Notes under the pieces: generated by a model | Databases searched by the model: none | What the model saw: only the letters and a program-made list of their open reading frames with translations | What the model was told of the DNA's origin: nothing | Program-made: the position numbers and the translations under genes | Part shown: in pieces, positions 44,591 through 53,184 of the stretch | Layout: every line of letters starts with the position of its first letter | Position numbering within the stretch: the stretch's first letter is position 1 | NCBI RefSeq assembly: GCF_000331105.1 | Contig: NC_020054.1 | Location: 1,601,698 to 1,665,697, forward strand | Direction: 5' to 3' | DNA from: Fibrella aestuarina BUZ 2 | GTDB lineage: Bacteria; Bacteroidota; Bacteroidia; Cytophagales; Spirosomataceae | DNA: 64,000 bases

Positions 44591-45733
44591 ATGGAACCGC
44601 TCGTACTAAACCCCGCGCTGGAAGTCATTATCACGCCCGAAAGCGATAGTGTGCTGCTGAAGAATCATCAGACGGGTAAACTAAAACTGATCGGCAACCG
44701 CGAATGGTCGATCATCCAGGCCTGTGCCGAAGACCGGCTCACCGAACTGTACCAACTGTTTCAGGCCGACTACATGCACCGGGTCATCGCCAAAGGCCTC
44801 GAAATGCAGATTCTCTGCCCAGCCAACCAGGTAAACCAGACCGATTCGCCGGCCGTACCGACTACCTGGCTGGGCAAGGTGGGTGCGTGGGTCAGCCGGG
44901 TTACGGGCGGCCGCATCCGCTTCGATATGCGTGGCGACTTCTCCATGTTCCGGGTCTTCACACTGCGGCTGCACAAAGGCAACCCCTTCGAGTCGCTGCG
45001 GCTTCCGTGGGTGGCGGCTACCTACGGCGGGCTGTTGGTGGCACTGCTGGTGCTGATGTTGGTGGCGCCCAACACACTGCGCGAAACCTTCTTTACCGTA
45101 TCGAACCGCGTGACGCATCAGATCGCTCTTTTCGTGGTGCTGACGTTCTTCAGCTCGTATGTCGTCGGGATGATCCACGAGATGGGCCACTACATCATCT
45201 ATAAATCGATGGGGGGGCAATCCAACCAGATCGGCTTCGCGCTGAAGTTTCTGGTGATGCCCACGCTTTACGTCAACACCGACACCGTACACCTCTGGAA
45301 AAAACGCTGGAAGCGCATTCTGGTATCGTTTGGGGGCAGCATCATGGACGCCACCGTTGGCCTCATCATCGTGGTGCTGATCCGCCATCAGGGCCTCAAC
45401 TTCCCCAATGCGGCGTTCTTTGGCTACATGATGCTGATCTCGGTGACGATCAAGCTGATCTTCAACCTGAATTTCTTCGTACACGGCACCGACGGCTACT
45501 TCATCCTGAGCGATCTGCTGGGCCGCAACAACATTCAGAAAACGGCACAGGCCGCCAAAAACCAGCTTTGGTCGGCCGTTCGGCAGGGTAACCTGGCGGC
45601 GCTGCGGTCGATGCGGGGCGAAAACTGGGTCGGCGTGGGCTACTTCGCTGTGGGGTTCATGTTCAAATGCCTCTCCATTTTCCTCACCATCTACTCGTTC
45701 ATTTTCATCGGCAGCACGCTGATCAAATTCTAA
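44591..45733 (+). CDS. M50 site-2-type metalloprotease with RRE-like N-terminus
   Basis: A 380-residue membrane protein. Residues about 1-85 resemble a PqqD-like leader-binding winged helix (SVLLKNHQTGKLKLIGNREW). Then come membrane helices and the zinc motif H196-E-M-G-H200 (GMIHEMGHYIIYKSMGG), with the third ligand probably the Asp in FFVHGTDGYFILSDLLG near 300. This is the layout of 'putative peptide zinc metalloprotease' proteins found with RiPP loci. It may cleave the precursor leader or release the product through the membrane. As the locus has no ABC peptidase-exporter, it is the best candidate for leader removal; inference. Confidence 0.83.
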   Translation: MEPLVLNPALEVIITPESDSVLLKNHQTGKLKLIGNREWSIIQACAEDRLTELYQLFQADYMHRVIAKGLEMQILCPANQVNQTDSPAVPTTWLGKVGAWVSRVTGGRIRFDMRGDFSMFRVFTLRLHKGNPFESLRLPWVAATYGGLLVALLVLMLVAPNTLRETFFTVSNRVTHQIALFVVLTFFSSYVVGMIHEMGHYIIYKSMGGQSNQIGFALKFLVMPTLYVNTDTVHLWKKRWKRILVSFGGSIMDATVGLIIVVLIRHQGLNFPNAAFFGYMMLISVTIKLIFNLNFFVHGTDGYFILSDLLGRNNIQKTAQAAKNQLWSAVRQGNLAALRSMRGENWVGVGYFAVGFMFKCLSIFLTIYSFIFIGSTLIKF

Positions 45734-45751
45734 CCGAGCCCCGCCCCAGCC

Positions 45752-46684
45752 ATGAAAATCGTCCAGTCGTTCTGGAGCGTGCCGGCCCTGGGTGGCGTAG
45801 GCAGCGATCAATCACTCAACCGCTCGAAGGGTGGCTGGCTGGCGGCCCGGTATCACTGGCTGGCCTGGACCTTCAGCTGCCTGCAACTGCGGCAGTTTCA
45901 CGAGGAGGTCGAACTTGTCACCGACGCCCGGGGTAAACAAATCCTGATCGACCAACTACGCTTGCCGTATACGCAGGTACGTGTCGAACTCGATGCCTTC
46001 GACAACGCCAACCCGCACCTGTGGGCGCTGGGTAAGCTCTGGGCTTACCGTAGTCAGACAGTCCCCTTCCTGCACGTCGACAGCGACGTGTTTGTCTGGG
46101 ATGCCCTGCCAACGTACCTGACCGACGCCCCAGTGGCGGCGCAGGGCATCGACAGCCGCGATTTGTGGTTCTACCAGGCCACGCTCGAAACCATGATCCG
46201 GGGTGGGTTCGATCTCCCGCCCGAACTTCGGCAGGCGCACCGGCTGGGTGGCTACCGAAGCCTCAACGCCGGTATTTTTGGCGGCGGCGATCTGCCCTTC
46301 ATCCAGCAGTATAGTCAGTTGGCCATCGACCTGGCCCTGCGCAATCAGCACCGGCTGTCAGCCGTCGATCTGCCCGACGTGGGCGCCGGGATGGTGAATC
46401 TGGTCTACGAGCAGCTCTACGCCTGGTGCCTTGCCAAACAACATCGTCGCTCCGTTGCCGTGTTGCTGCCCCACTACCAATCGGCCGATTCGTATGACCT
46501 GATTACCAACTTCATGAACGTCTACGAGAAGCGAACAACGTACCTGCACCTGGCGGGGCGTAAGCCCAAACAGGACCTGAACCGCTGCCTGGTGCTCGAA
46601 AAGCTGGTTCGGCATTATTACCCCGATTACTACGACCGCGTGGTTGCCCTCGTTAGCCCCGCCGCCATCCATTGCCCAGCCTGA
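45752..46684 (+). CDS. DUF6734-like, glycosyltransferase-like protein
   Basis: A 310-residue protein that reads like a GT-A-type enzyme: after LNRSKGGWLAARYHWLAW comes LWALGKLWAYRSQTVPFLHV and then a D-S-D motif in HVDSDVFVWDALP near residue 110, where metal-dependent glycosyltransferases hold nucleotide sugar. GGYRSLNAGIFGGGDLPFI is the typical donor/acceptor strand-loop. It matches DUF6734-like proteins common in Bacteroidota; the substrate is unknown. As the last gene of the RiPP operon it may decorate the peptide or act in cell-surface polysaccharide. Its stop codon lies inside the terminator stem. Confidence 0.75.
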   Translation: MKIVQSFWSVPALGGVGSDQSLNRSKGGWLAARYHWLAWTFSCLQLRQFHEEVELVTDARGKQILIDQLRLPYTQVRVELDAFDNANPHLWALGKLWAYRSQTVPFLHVDSDVFVWDALPTYLTDAPVAAQGIDSRDLWFYQATLETMIRGGFDLPPELRQAHRLGGYRSLNAGIFGGGDLPFIQQYSQLAIDLALRNQHRLSAVDLPDVGAGMVNLVYEQLYAWCLAKQHRRSVAVLLPHYQSADSYDLITNFMNVYEKRTTYLHLAGRKPKQDLNRCLVLEKLVRHYYPDYYDRVVALVSPAAIHCPA

Positions 46685-46699
46685 TTTGCCCGGCTGGGC
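46674..46699 (+). terminator. Terminator of the RiPP operon
   Basis: GCCCAGCC (46674-46681) and GGCTGGGC (46692-46699), then a T-run. The stem overlaps the last codons of the glycosyltransferase-like gene. Confidence 0.85.
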
Positions 46700-46803
46700 T
46701 TTTTTATTTCCAGTAAAGAGGCCTCAACTCGAAGCAACGCTCGGCATTCCGCCAGCGGCTCTGGCTGCTGAAAACGGCGCACGGCATGCTGTGCGCTGAC
46801 AAC

Positions 46804-46841
46804 AAAAATCCCCGGAACCCATACAGCTTCCGGGGATTTTT
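46804..46841 (-). terminator. Terminator of the precursor peptide gene
   Basis: The 13-bp arms AAAAATCCCCGGA (46804-46816) and TCCGGGGATTTTT (46829-46841), 15 bases downstream of the precursor stop on the - strand, with a U-run in its transcript. Confidence 0.88.
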
Positions 46842-46856
46842 ATGAACCAGGGCGGC

Positions 46857-47018
46857 TTAGCAGCAGCAGGTCGTGCAGCAACAGGCGTAGATCGAGTCGT
46901 CGGTGGCAGCAGCAGCTTCCGTGGGCAGGTCACGGCCTTCTACTTCAGTCATGTTCAGGTCGAGTGAGTCGGCGGCTGATTTGAATTCGCTGTTTGATTG
47001 GAAGAGTTCCTTTTCCAT
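46857..47018 (-). CDS. Azole-RiPP precursor peptide, Cys-rich core
   Basis: A 53-residue precursor read directly from the sequence; ATG at 47018, TAA at 46857-46859. The leader is acidic and holds LDLNMTEVEGRDLPTE, the same motif as the membrane peptide at 40473 and similar in form to thiazolyl-peptide leaders (acidic, then a D-L/M-P-x-E box). An AAAAT segment follows and the core ends DDSIYACCCTTCCC: six Cys and two Thr in the last eight residues, so almost every core residue could become a thiazole, methyloxazole or dehydrobutyrine. It has its own terminator. It lies between the + strand enzyme operon and the divergent 752-residue gene, on the opposite strand from the YcaO genes. A metal-binding peptide is the alternative, but the leader match argues for RiPP. 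Confidence 0.85.
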   Translation of the reverse strand: MEKELFQSNSEFKSAADSLDLNMTEVEGRDLPTEAAAATDDSIYACCCTTCCC

Positions 47019-47416
47019 GATCGTAAAAAGTTTTTTGGTAAATGATAGATGAAAAAATAGGGTTGTCGTTTCCTGAAGCCGAGGTAGTTAACTCCCTGAA
47101 CGACATGATAAAAGTAGGGGGCTGAAGTGCCCACTTTCAATGACCAGAATCGTTCATTTTTAGCCCGAAAAAGCCCGTTCTGCTCACTACGAACTGATTA
47201 GAACTGATTAGGCACCGCCAATTTTAGAACTAAGCTGGGTTGATGGCTAATTTGTTAACTAATTGACTATCAATGATTTGTGTTTTGCGAAAATTTGACC
47301 GTTCAACTAACGCCGACAATGGGCTGGTTGAGCGGGTGAATGCGGGGGTAGGTGTAAAAAAATGGGAGTCTGTATGGAAGTAGATCAACTTCGGGCTGCA
47401 CTAAACACAGACCACC
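47019..47416. other. 398-bp divergent promoter region of precursor and 47417 gene
   Basis: A low-GC region with A/T runs (47020-47060, 47215-47290). On the - strand, TACTTTTAT about 100 bases before the precursor ATG is close to the Bacteroidota -7 element, with TTG 21 bases upstream of it. I see no further small open frame with a leader motif. Confidence 0.45.
47348..47402 (+). promoter_or_regulatory. Shared leader blocks, copy upstream of 752-residue gene
   Basis: GTAGGTGTA (47348-47356) and CGGGCTGCACT (47392-47402) repeat, in order, the blocks upstream of the LuxR gene (36664, 36695). A short inverted repeat GAAGTAGATCAACTTC lies directly before the second block. Confidence 0.4.
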
Positions 47417-49675
47417 ATGTCTCAACGAATTAGCCGCCACACCCGCCCCCTTGAGCTGGTTGGGCTTGGTGCCAGCCATTGGGCGCACCTCACGGAATGG
47501 CTTACCGAACAGGGCTGGCCCAGCGCGTTGCTCGCCACCGATCTGACCTACGGGGCCTGGCAGGCGCAGCACATCGCCAGCGAACTGGCTCGTCAGCTGC
47601 AACACCCACTCCTTCCGCCACCCGCCAGCGGACCCACGCCCTCATCGCTGGCCTACGGCGATCTGGTCGGGCGGGGTATCGACGCTGAAGCTGCCGGGGA
47701 TAAAGCCCTGATCAACGCCGTCGATGCCCTGGAGCATCTGGCACCTGCGCTGGCCACCCTGCCGCCCCACACGATCGTGGTGCTGCTGCCACGGGCAACT
47801 TATACCTTCGGTGCCGACAACGCGGCTTTCGTGTACCTGTTGGCGCAGTGGCTCGAAACGCATGCATCGCACAAGCTGCTGCTACTGGATACGGATAACG
47901 CCCGTCCCCAACCCGGCGATGGATTCTGGCACATCACGTACCCGGCTGGTGTGACCCCATCGTTGCACAAACCAGCGCCGCTCACGCACCTGCTGGCCTA
48001 CACGCCCTCGCTGCTGGCCGACGAATCGTATCAGCTTGCGCCCCGCACCTCGGCTCGTGCCGACGCCTGGGTAACCCTGTCGGGCGGGCAACACCTGCTC
48101 AAACCTGAATACCGCCCTATCGCTACCCCGCCCGCCGACATGCCGCCAAACCCATTGTTTGGCCGCCCGTTGCTGGCTTTCTGGCAATACCACAACCAGC
48201 CCGACTCGGCCCTGATGGGGCAGGCCTGGCAACTGTTTGGGGCGGGCTGTGCTGATATCGCCATCCAACTGGCCGTACGCTGCGTAGCCGCTGCCCAACT
48301 GCCTATTATGCGCGGGGTGTTGCTGGCGCAGTTGCAGGGCATGCGCATTGCCACCATGCGGTTTGCCGATGCTGCTGCCGAAGCCGAACCCGCCGCCGCG
48401 CTGCCCACCGGCATCCGGTCGTTTCTGCATCAGGCTATTGGCTGGGGACTCGCCATGACCAACCGGCTACCCGACGCCAAACGGCAGTTTGAACTGGCTT
48501 CTGCCTATCAGGAGCCTACCATTGCCCCGCTCGAAAAAGCGTATTTCGATAACATCCAGGCGTTTCTGCATTACCGGATGGGCGACGCCGACCAGGCCTT
48601 CCGGCTAGAAAAAGGCATTGAGGCGCTTCATCAGACGGTGCCGGACGAAGATTTTCGCCTTACCTACATCAACTCCATCAATCAGGCCCGCCTCTACAAA
48701 TCGGTGGGTGATCTGGTCAACGCCGAGGCTTATTACGAACGGGCCTTTGCTACCACGCTGGGCAACCGGTCGGAGAGCGATCTGGTGTATGTGCACGTCT
48801 GCCGCGCCCTGCTCCGGCACGATCAGAACGAACCCGACGCCTGTTTCCGCGAGTGGGTGCAGGCGGCGCTCCACTGGGCCGCGGCAACGTACCCGGAAGC
48901 TGTGGGCGGCCGTACGCTGACCGCCATCCTGAACACCCATCGCCTGCCGCCCCCCACCGACCGTGTGGAGGCAACGGCACAGGCCTTCGTGGAGCGGATT
49001 ATCGCCCTGGGGGCCGTGCTGAATCGGGACCTGAGCACGGAACTGTCGGGGACGCCCTGTGTCTTTGTGCACGCCAGTCAACGGCCCGGCTGTGAGACCG
49101 TAGCGGGCAACGGCTGGTTGCTGGTAGGCACGACCAACGTACCCAGCCAACCCGCCGTGGTGGGGCCACAATCCGACCGGCTCCGGGCACTGCTCACCAA
49201 CCTGCTCACCACCGAGCTGGGTACGTTGGCTCAGCAACCAACTATTCTGATCGACGACCGGGGGCTCGACGAAGCGCCCTCGCCGGCAGCAGTCTGGTTG
49301 CTGGGCTGGCAATGGGCGGCAAAACGGCTTTACTGGCAGGGAACGGAACAAGCCTACGCTGATTACCTTCTGCCGCAGGTCCGGGTGGCGCTTTCACCGG
49401 CCGTGGCCCGGCGCGTAGCCGTGCCGTCGGGCGGGCAACAGCTTCAGTTCAAACGCTACCGGCAACCACTGGCCCTGACCGACAAAGCCGCCGATTGGGT
49501 CGACTGGTTTGCCGCCGGTCCGACGCTGGGTCAGTTGTGGCAACGGCACGACCGGCAAACCGTCGACGAACTCCTGCGGGTATTCCAGCAGCGCCGGATC
49601 ATCCGCCTGTCGCTGCCCGACGAAGCCCTGAACGCGGCCCCTACGGCGGCCTATGCATCGTCCTTTCTTGTCTAA
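47417..49675 (+). CDS. Unknown 752-residue protein of the RiPP locus
   Basis: I recognise no named family. The N-terminal 200 residues look like an alpha/beta domain (LELVGLGASHWAHLTEWL, HTIVVLLPRATYTFGADN, ASHKLLLLDTDNARPQ). Residues about 280-500 are helical repeats of TPR type (LPDAKRQFELASAYQEPTIA, SVGDLVNAEAYYERAFATT). A further alpha/beta region (500-640) precedes a C-terminal winged-helix-like end (VDWFAAGPTLGQLWQRHDRQ, VDELLRVFQQRRIIRLSL) that resembles an RRE. No signal peptide or membrane helix. It is 18 bp before the Clp gene, so the two are coexpressed, and divergent from the precursor gene. It may be a peptide-binding scaffold or an enzyme new to this locus type. Confidence 0.72.
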   Translation: MSQRISRHTRPLELVGLGASHWAHLTEWLTEQGWPSALLATDLTYGAWQAQHIASELARQLQHPLLPPPASGPTPSSLAYGDLVGRGIDAEAAGDKALINAVDALEHLAPALATLPPHTIVVLLPRATYTFGADNAAFVYLLAQWLETHASHKLLLLDTDNARPQPGDGFWHITYPAGVTPSLHKPAPLTHLLAYTPSLLADESYQLAPRTSARADAWVTLSGGQHLLKPEYRPIATPPADMPPNPLFGRPLLAFWQYHNQPDSALMGQAWQLFGAGCADIAIQLAVRCVAAAQLPIMRGVLLAQLQGMRIATMRFADAAAEAEPAAALPTGIRSFLHQAIGWGLAMTNRLPDAKRQFELASAYQEPTIAPLEKAYFDNIQAFLHYRMGDADQAFRLEKGIEALHQTVPDEDFRLTYINSINQARLYKSVGDLVNAEAYYERAFATTLGNRSESDLVYVHVCRALLRHDQNEPDACFREWVQAALHWAAATYPEAVGGRTLTAILNTHRLPPPTDRVEATAQAFVERIIALGAVLNRDLSTELSGTPCVFVHASQRPGCETVAGNGWLLVGTTNVPSQPAVVGPQSDRLRALLTNLLTTELGTLAQQPTILIDDRGLDEAPSPAAVWLLGWQWAAKRLYWQGTEQAYADYLLPQVRVALSPAVARRVAVPSGGQQLQFKRYRQPLALTDKAADWVDWFAAGPTLGQLWQRHDRQTVDELLRVFQQRRIIRLSLPDEALNAAPTAAYASSFLV

Positions 49676-49693
49676 CCTCTTTTGCCTTGTTCT

Positions 49694-52261
49694 ATGAAAT
49701 TTGACTTCTGTACGTATAAAGCGCAGGAAATGATTCGGCAGGCCGCGCAACTGGCCAAACAGGGTGGGCAACAGGCCATCGAAGCGGGTCATCTGCTGAA
49801 AGCCATCCTGCAACACGACACCGAGACCTGCACGTTTCTCTTCGACAAATGTGGCGCCCGCCTTCCCCTGTTGAGCGAGAAACTCGACGCGGTCATGAAG
49901 CTCTACCCGCGTGTTACGGGTGGCGACCCGTTCATCGGTCTGGACGCCTCCAACGCTATCCGCCGGGCGCGTGGGTTGCTGACCGAGTTCAACGACGAGT
50001 TTGTGAGCGTCGAACTGCTGCTGCTGGGGTTGCTCGAAGGCAACGACCTGGCCGCCAAGTTCATGCACGAAGCTGGCCTGCGAAGCAATGCCGTCAAAGA
50101 GGCGATTAAAAGCCTGCGCGGCCCGGCCAAAACGGTGCAGAGCGCCTCCGCCGACAAGAGCTATCAGGCGTTGCTGCGGTACGGCATCAACCTGACCGAG
50201 CGGGCGCAACAGGGGGGTATCGACCCCGTTGTCGGGCGCGACGAAGAGGTGCGGCGGCTGTTGCAGATTCTGAGTCGGCGGGGCAAAAACAACCCGGTAC
50301 TGGTGGGTGAACCCGGCGTTGGGAAAACCGCCATTGTGGAGGGTCTGGCGCGCCGAATCGTGCAGGGCGACGTACCTGCGGTGCTGGCCGACAAAACCAT
50401 TGTCAGCCTGGACATGGGCCTGCTCATGGCCGGGGCGAGTTACAAAGGCGAATTTGAAGAGCGCCTGAAAGCCGTGGTGCAGGAAGTGGCAGCGTCCAAC
50501 GGGTCGGTTATTCTGTTCATCGACGAAATCCACACGCTCGTGGGAACCGGCAGCGGCAACAACAGCGCGCTCGATGCGGCCAACCTGCTGAAACCAGCGT
50601 TGGCCCGGGGCGAACTCCGCACCATCGGCGCTACCACGCTCGATGAGTACCAGAAATACATCGAGAAAGACAAAGCGCTCGAACGGCGGTTTCAGCCCGT
50701 GCGCGTCAACGAGCCCGACATCGACGATGCCATAAGTATCCTGCGCGGGGTGAAGGAAAAGTTTGAACTGCACCACGGTGTGCTGATCCAGGACGACGCC
50801 ATCATTGCCGCCGTTGAGCTGTCGGCCCGTTATATCAATGACCGCTACCTGCCCGACAAGGCCATCGACCTGATCGACGAAGCCGGGGCCAAACTGCGCA
50901 TCGAAACGGAAGCACTGCCCCAGGAACTCGACGCACTGAACCGGCGGATCGTCAAGCTCGAAATCGAACGGGAGGCCATCCGGCGGGAGAAAAAAACGCA
51001 GAAAGAAAAAGTATTGACCGATACGCTGGCCGACCTGACGGCGCAACGCGACGAACGGCTGGGCCAATGGGAACGCGAGAAACAAACGTTACTCTCTATA
51101 CGTAACCTAAAGTCGCTACTTGATCAGTACCGCACCGACGTGGAGCAAAGCGAACGGCAGGCCAATTACGCCCGTCTGGCCGAACTGCGCTACCAGCTTA
51201 TTCCCGACGCCGAAACCCGACTTCGGCAACTCACCGCCGAAGCCCTGGCCGCGCCGCTGATCAACGAAGAAGTGACACCCGCCGAAATTGCCGCCATCGT
51301 GACCCGCTGGACGGGCATTCCCGCAAGCCGGATGCTGCAAACCGAACAGCAGAAACTACAGGACCTGGATAGCGAACTGGCTCAGCGCGTGGCTGGTCAG
51401 CCCGCCGCCATCCGGTCGGTGGCTAATGCCGTGCGCCGGTCCAGAACGGGCTTGCAGGACCCCAAACGGCCCATCGGCAGCTTCCTGTTTCTGGGTCCAA
51501 CGGGCGTGGGTAAAACCGAACTGGCCAAAGCGCTGGGCGAAGCGCTCTTCAACAATGAGCAGTCGCTGGTCCGCATCGACATGAGTGAATACCAGGAACG
51601 GCAAACAGTGAGCCGCCTGATTGGGGCCGCGCCGGGACTGGTGGGCTACGACGAAGCCGGGCAACTCACCGAGGCCGTTCGGCGCAAACCGTACAGCATT
51701 GTGCTGCTCGACGAAATCGAAAAGGCACACCCCGACGTTTGGAACATCCTGTTGCAGATTCTGGACGATGGCCGCCTCACCGACAACAAGGGGCGCGTGG
51801 TCGATTTCAAGAATACCATCGTCATCATGACGGCCAATCTGGGCAGCGCTATCATCCGGGCCAACGCGCTTCAACCCGCCACCGACGAACGGGCGTTGCG
51901 GCAAGCTGTGGTGCAGGAACTGCAAACCGTGATGCGACCCGAATTCATCAACCGAATCGATGAGATCGTGCTCTTCAACCCGCTGTCTGAGTCGGTGATT
52001 GAACAGATTCTGGCGGGCCAGCTGAAACAGCTACAGCACCGCCTTGAGCAACAGGAACTCCATCTGACGGTATCACCCGAGGCCTACCAGAAGCTGGCCG
52101 CCGAGGGCTACGATCCGGCCTTTGGGGCACGGCCGCTGAAACGGGTGGTGCAGCAACGGGTAATCGATCCGCTGGCCCATCTGCTCGTGGCGGGCAACGT
52201 ACCTGCCGACCGGATGGTGTCGCTCTACGTCGATGTCGATGATGAACTGAGCGTTCGGTAG
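49694..52261 (+). CDS. ClpB-like AAA+ disaggregase in the RiPP locus
   Basis: About 855 residues from ATG 49694. It carries the N-terminal Clp repeat domain ([19 protein letters not shown]; 1-150), AAA module 1 with Walker A GEPGVGKT near 205, a coiled-coil middle domain (about 405-525, [17 protein letters not shown]), and AAA module 2 with GPTGVGKT near 601, [17 protein letters not shown] and [15 protein letters not shown] see no ClpP-binding IGF loop, so it is of ClpB rather than ClpC type. Nothing else here is a heat-shock gene; association with the RiPP genes suggests unfolding of the precursor or enzymes, or a self-resistance copy, since some peptide antibiotics attack Clp ATPases. Confidence 0.9.
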   Translation: MKFDFCTYKAQEMIRQAAQLAKQGGQQAIEAGHLLKAILQHDTETCTFLFDKCGARLPLLSEKLDAVMKLYPRVTGGDPFIGLDASNAIRRARGLLTEFNDEFVSVELLLLGLLEGNDLAAKFMHEAGLRSNAVKEAIKSLRGPAKTVQSASADKSYQALLRYGINLTERAQQGGIDPVVGRDEEVRRLLQILSRRGKNNPVLVGEPGVGKTAIVEGLARRIVQGDVPAVLADKTIVSLDMGLLMAGASYKGEFEERLKAVVQEVAASNGSVILFIDEIHTLVGTGSGNNSALDAANLLKPALARGELRTIGATTLDEYQKYIEKDKALERRFQPVRVNEPDIDDAISILRGVKEKFELHHGVLIQDDAIIAAVELSARYINDRYLPDKAIDLIDEAGAKLRIETEALPQELDALNRRIVKLEIEREAIRREKKTQKEKVLTDTLADLTAQRDERLGQWEREKQTLLSIRNLKSLLDQYRTDVEQSERQANYARLAELRYQLIPDAETRLRQLTAEALAAPLINEEVTPAEIAAIVTRWTGIPASRMLQTEQQKLQDLDSELAQRVAGQPAAIRSVANAVRRSRTGLQDPKRPIGSFLFLGPTGVGKTELAKALGEALFNNEQSLVRIDMSEYQERQTVSRLIGAAPGLVGYDEAGQLTEAVRRKPYSIVLLDEIEKAHPDVWNILLQILDDGRLTDNKGRVVDFKNTIVIMTANLGSAIIRANALQPATDERALRQAVVQELQTVMRPEFINRIDEIVLFNPLSESVIEQILAGQLKQLQHRLEQQELHLTVSPEAYQKLAAEGYDPAFGARPLKRVVQQRVIDPLAHLLVAGNVPADRMVSLYVDVDDELSVR

Positions 52262-52263
52262 GG

Positions 52264-53007
52264 TTAGCGGCGCTGGCTGTTGACCATGCGCGTTTCGAGC
52301 ATCGTGAAGAAAGGTAATCGGTAGGTTTCGCCCAGCGGGACCTGCCGATTGTCGCTTAAAATGATCTGGTTGCCCTCAACCATGCTGATGCTGCTGAGCG
52401 CCACAATATACGATTTATGCACCCGGATGAAGCCCCGGTTCACCAGCTGCTCTTCTAGCTCTTTGATGGGCATATGCGTGATCACCCGCCCTTTCGTGAG
52501 GTAAATCGACAGGTAATTTTTAAGCCCTTCGACGTACGTGATATCGGCAAAATTGACTTTGGCGTATTTGCCCTTCACGTCTACTTTCACGAAAATGAAA
52601 TCTTCCTCAGCAGGAGCAGCGGCCGGTGGGGCTACCGGGGCGGGCACATTCGGAACCATGTATTTCTCCAGCCGCTGAGCCGCCTTGAAAAAACGGTCGA
52701 AACTGATGGGCTTGAGCAGGTAATCGACCACGTTATGCTCGAAAGCATCCACCGCATATTGCGTGTAAGCGCTCATCAGCACCACTTTGGTGCGGCCACC
52801 CAGCAGTTTCAGCACATCGATGCCTGATAGCTTGGGCATCTGAATGTCCAGAAAGAGCACGTCGATGGGTTTGGTCTGCAGGTCGATTAGCCCCGCGACG
52901 GGATCGGTCGAACTCCCACAACTGACCAGAAACGGAATGTTTGAGATGTGATGATCAATGACGTCGATAGACGCCTGCTCATCGTCAAGGGTGTAGACGT
53001 TTAGCAT
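52264..53007 (-). CDS. LytTR-family response regulator
   Basis: A 247-residue regulator from ATG 53007 (MLNVYTLDDEQ); the longer frame upstream is not needed. The receiver domain is intact: acidic pair in YTLDDEQ, phospho-Asp in VLFLDIQMPKLSG, Thr/Ser switch in VLMSAYTQYA and Lys in DYLLKPIS. After a Pro/Ala-rich linker (140-155) the LytTR DNA-binding domain reads KYAKVNFADITYVEGLKNY, PIKELEEQLVNRGFIRVHKS. It lies 177 bp beyond the LanB gene on the same strand and may be controlled with it. The likely cognate kinase is the LytS protein at 35428; the cluster lies between them. Confidence 0.9.
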   Translation of the reverse strand: MLNVYTLDDEQASIDVIDHHISNIPFLVSCGSSTDPVAGLIDLQTKPIDVLFLDIQMPKLSGIDVLKLLGGRTKVVLMSAYTQYAVDAFEHNVVDYLLKPISFDRFFKAAQRLEKYMVPNVPAPVAPPAAAPAEEDFIFVKVDVKGKYAKVNFADITYVEGLKNYLSIYLTKGRVITHMPIKELEEQLVNRGFIRVHKSYIVALSSISMVEGNQIILSDNRQVPLGETYRLPFFTMLETRMVNSQRR

Positions 53008-53184
53008 AGGTACCAACCAATGGAGTTTGGGCGAGAAGAGAACGGCTATGATCTGGTAGTTCGCAATTGGTCGACTGAAGCCATCTGAAAAACAAGTCGG
53101 TTGGTTATCAATGGTGTAGACAGTCACCGGTAATAAACAATAGTCGTATCATATAAACAACTGGTATGGGGACAATCGGTAAAA

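Noticed and set aside
44681..45811. 376-codon frame antisense to the M50 protease
   Set aside because: Histidine- and glutamine-rich shadow without motifs; the + strand has HExxH and membrane helices.
46724..46933. Other-frame peptide over the precursor region, also 46955-47140
   Set aside because: Both run in other frames on the same strand, span terminators or promoter DNA and have no leader motif; the 53-residue frame has the leader match.
49394..51085. 563-codon frame antisense to the ClpB-like gene
   Set aside because: Wholly explained by the highly conserved ClpB reading frame on the other strand.
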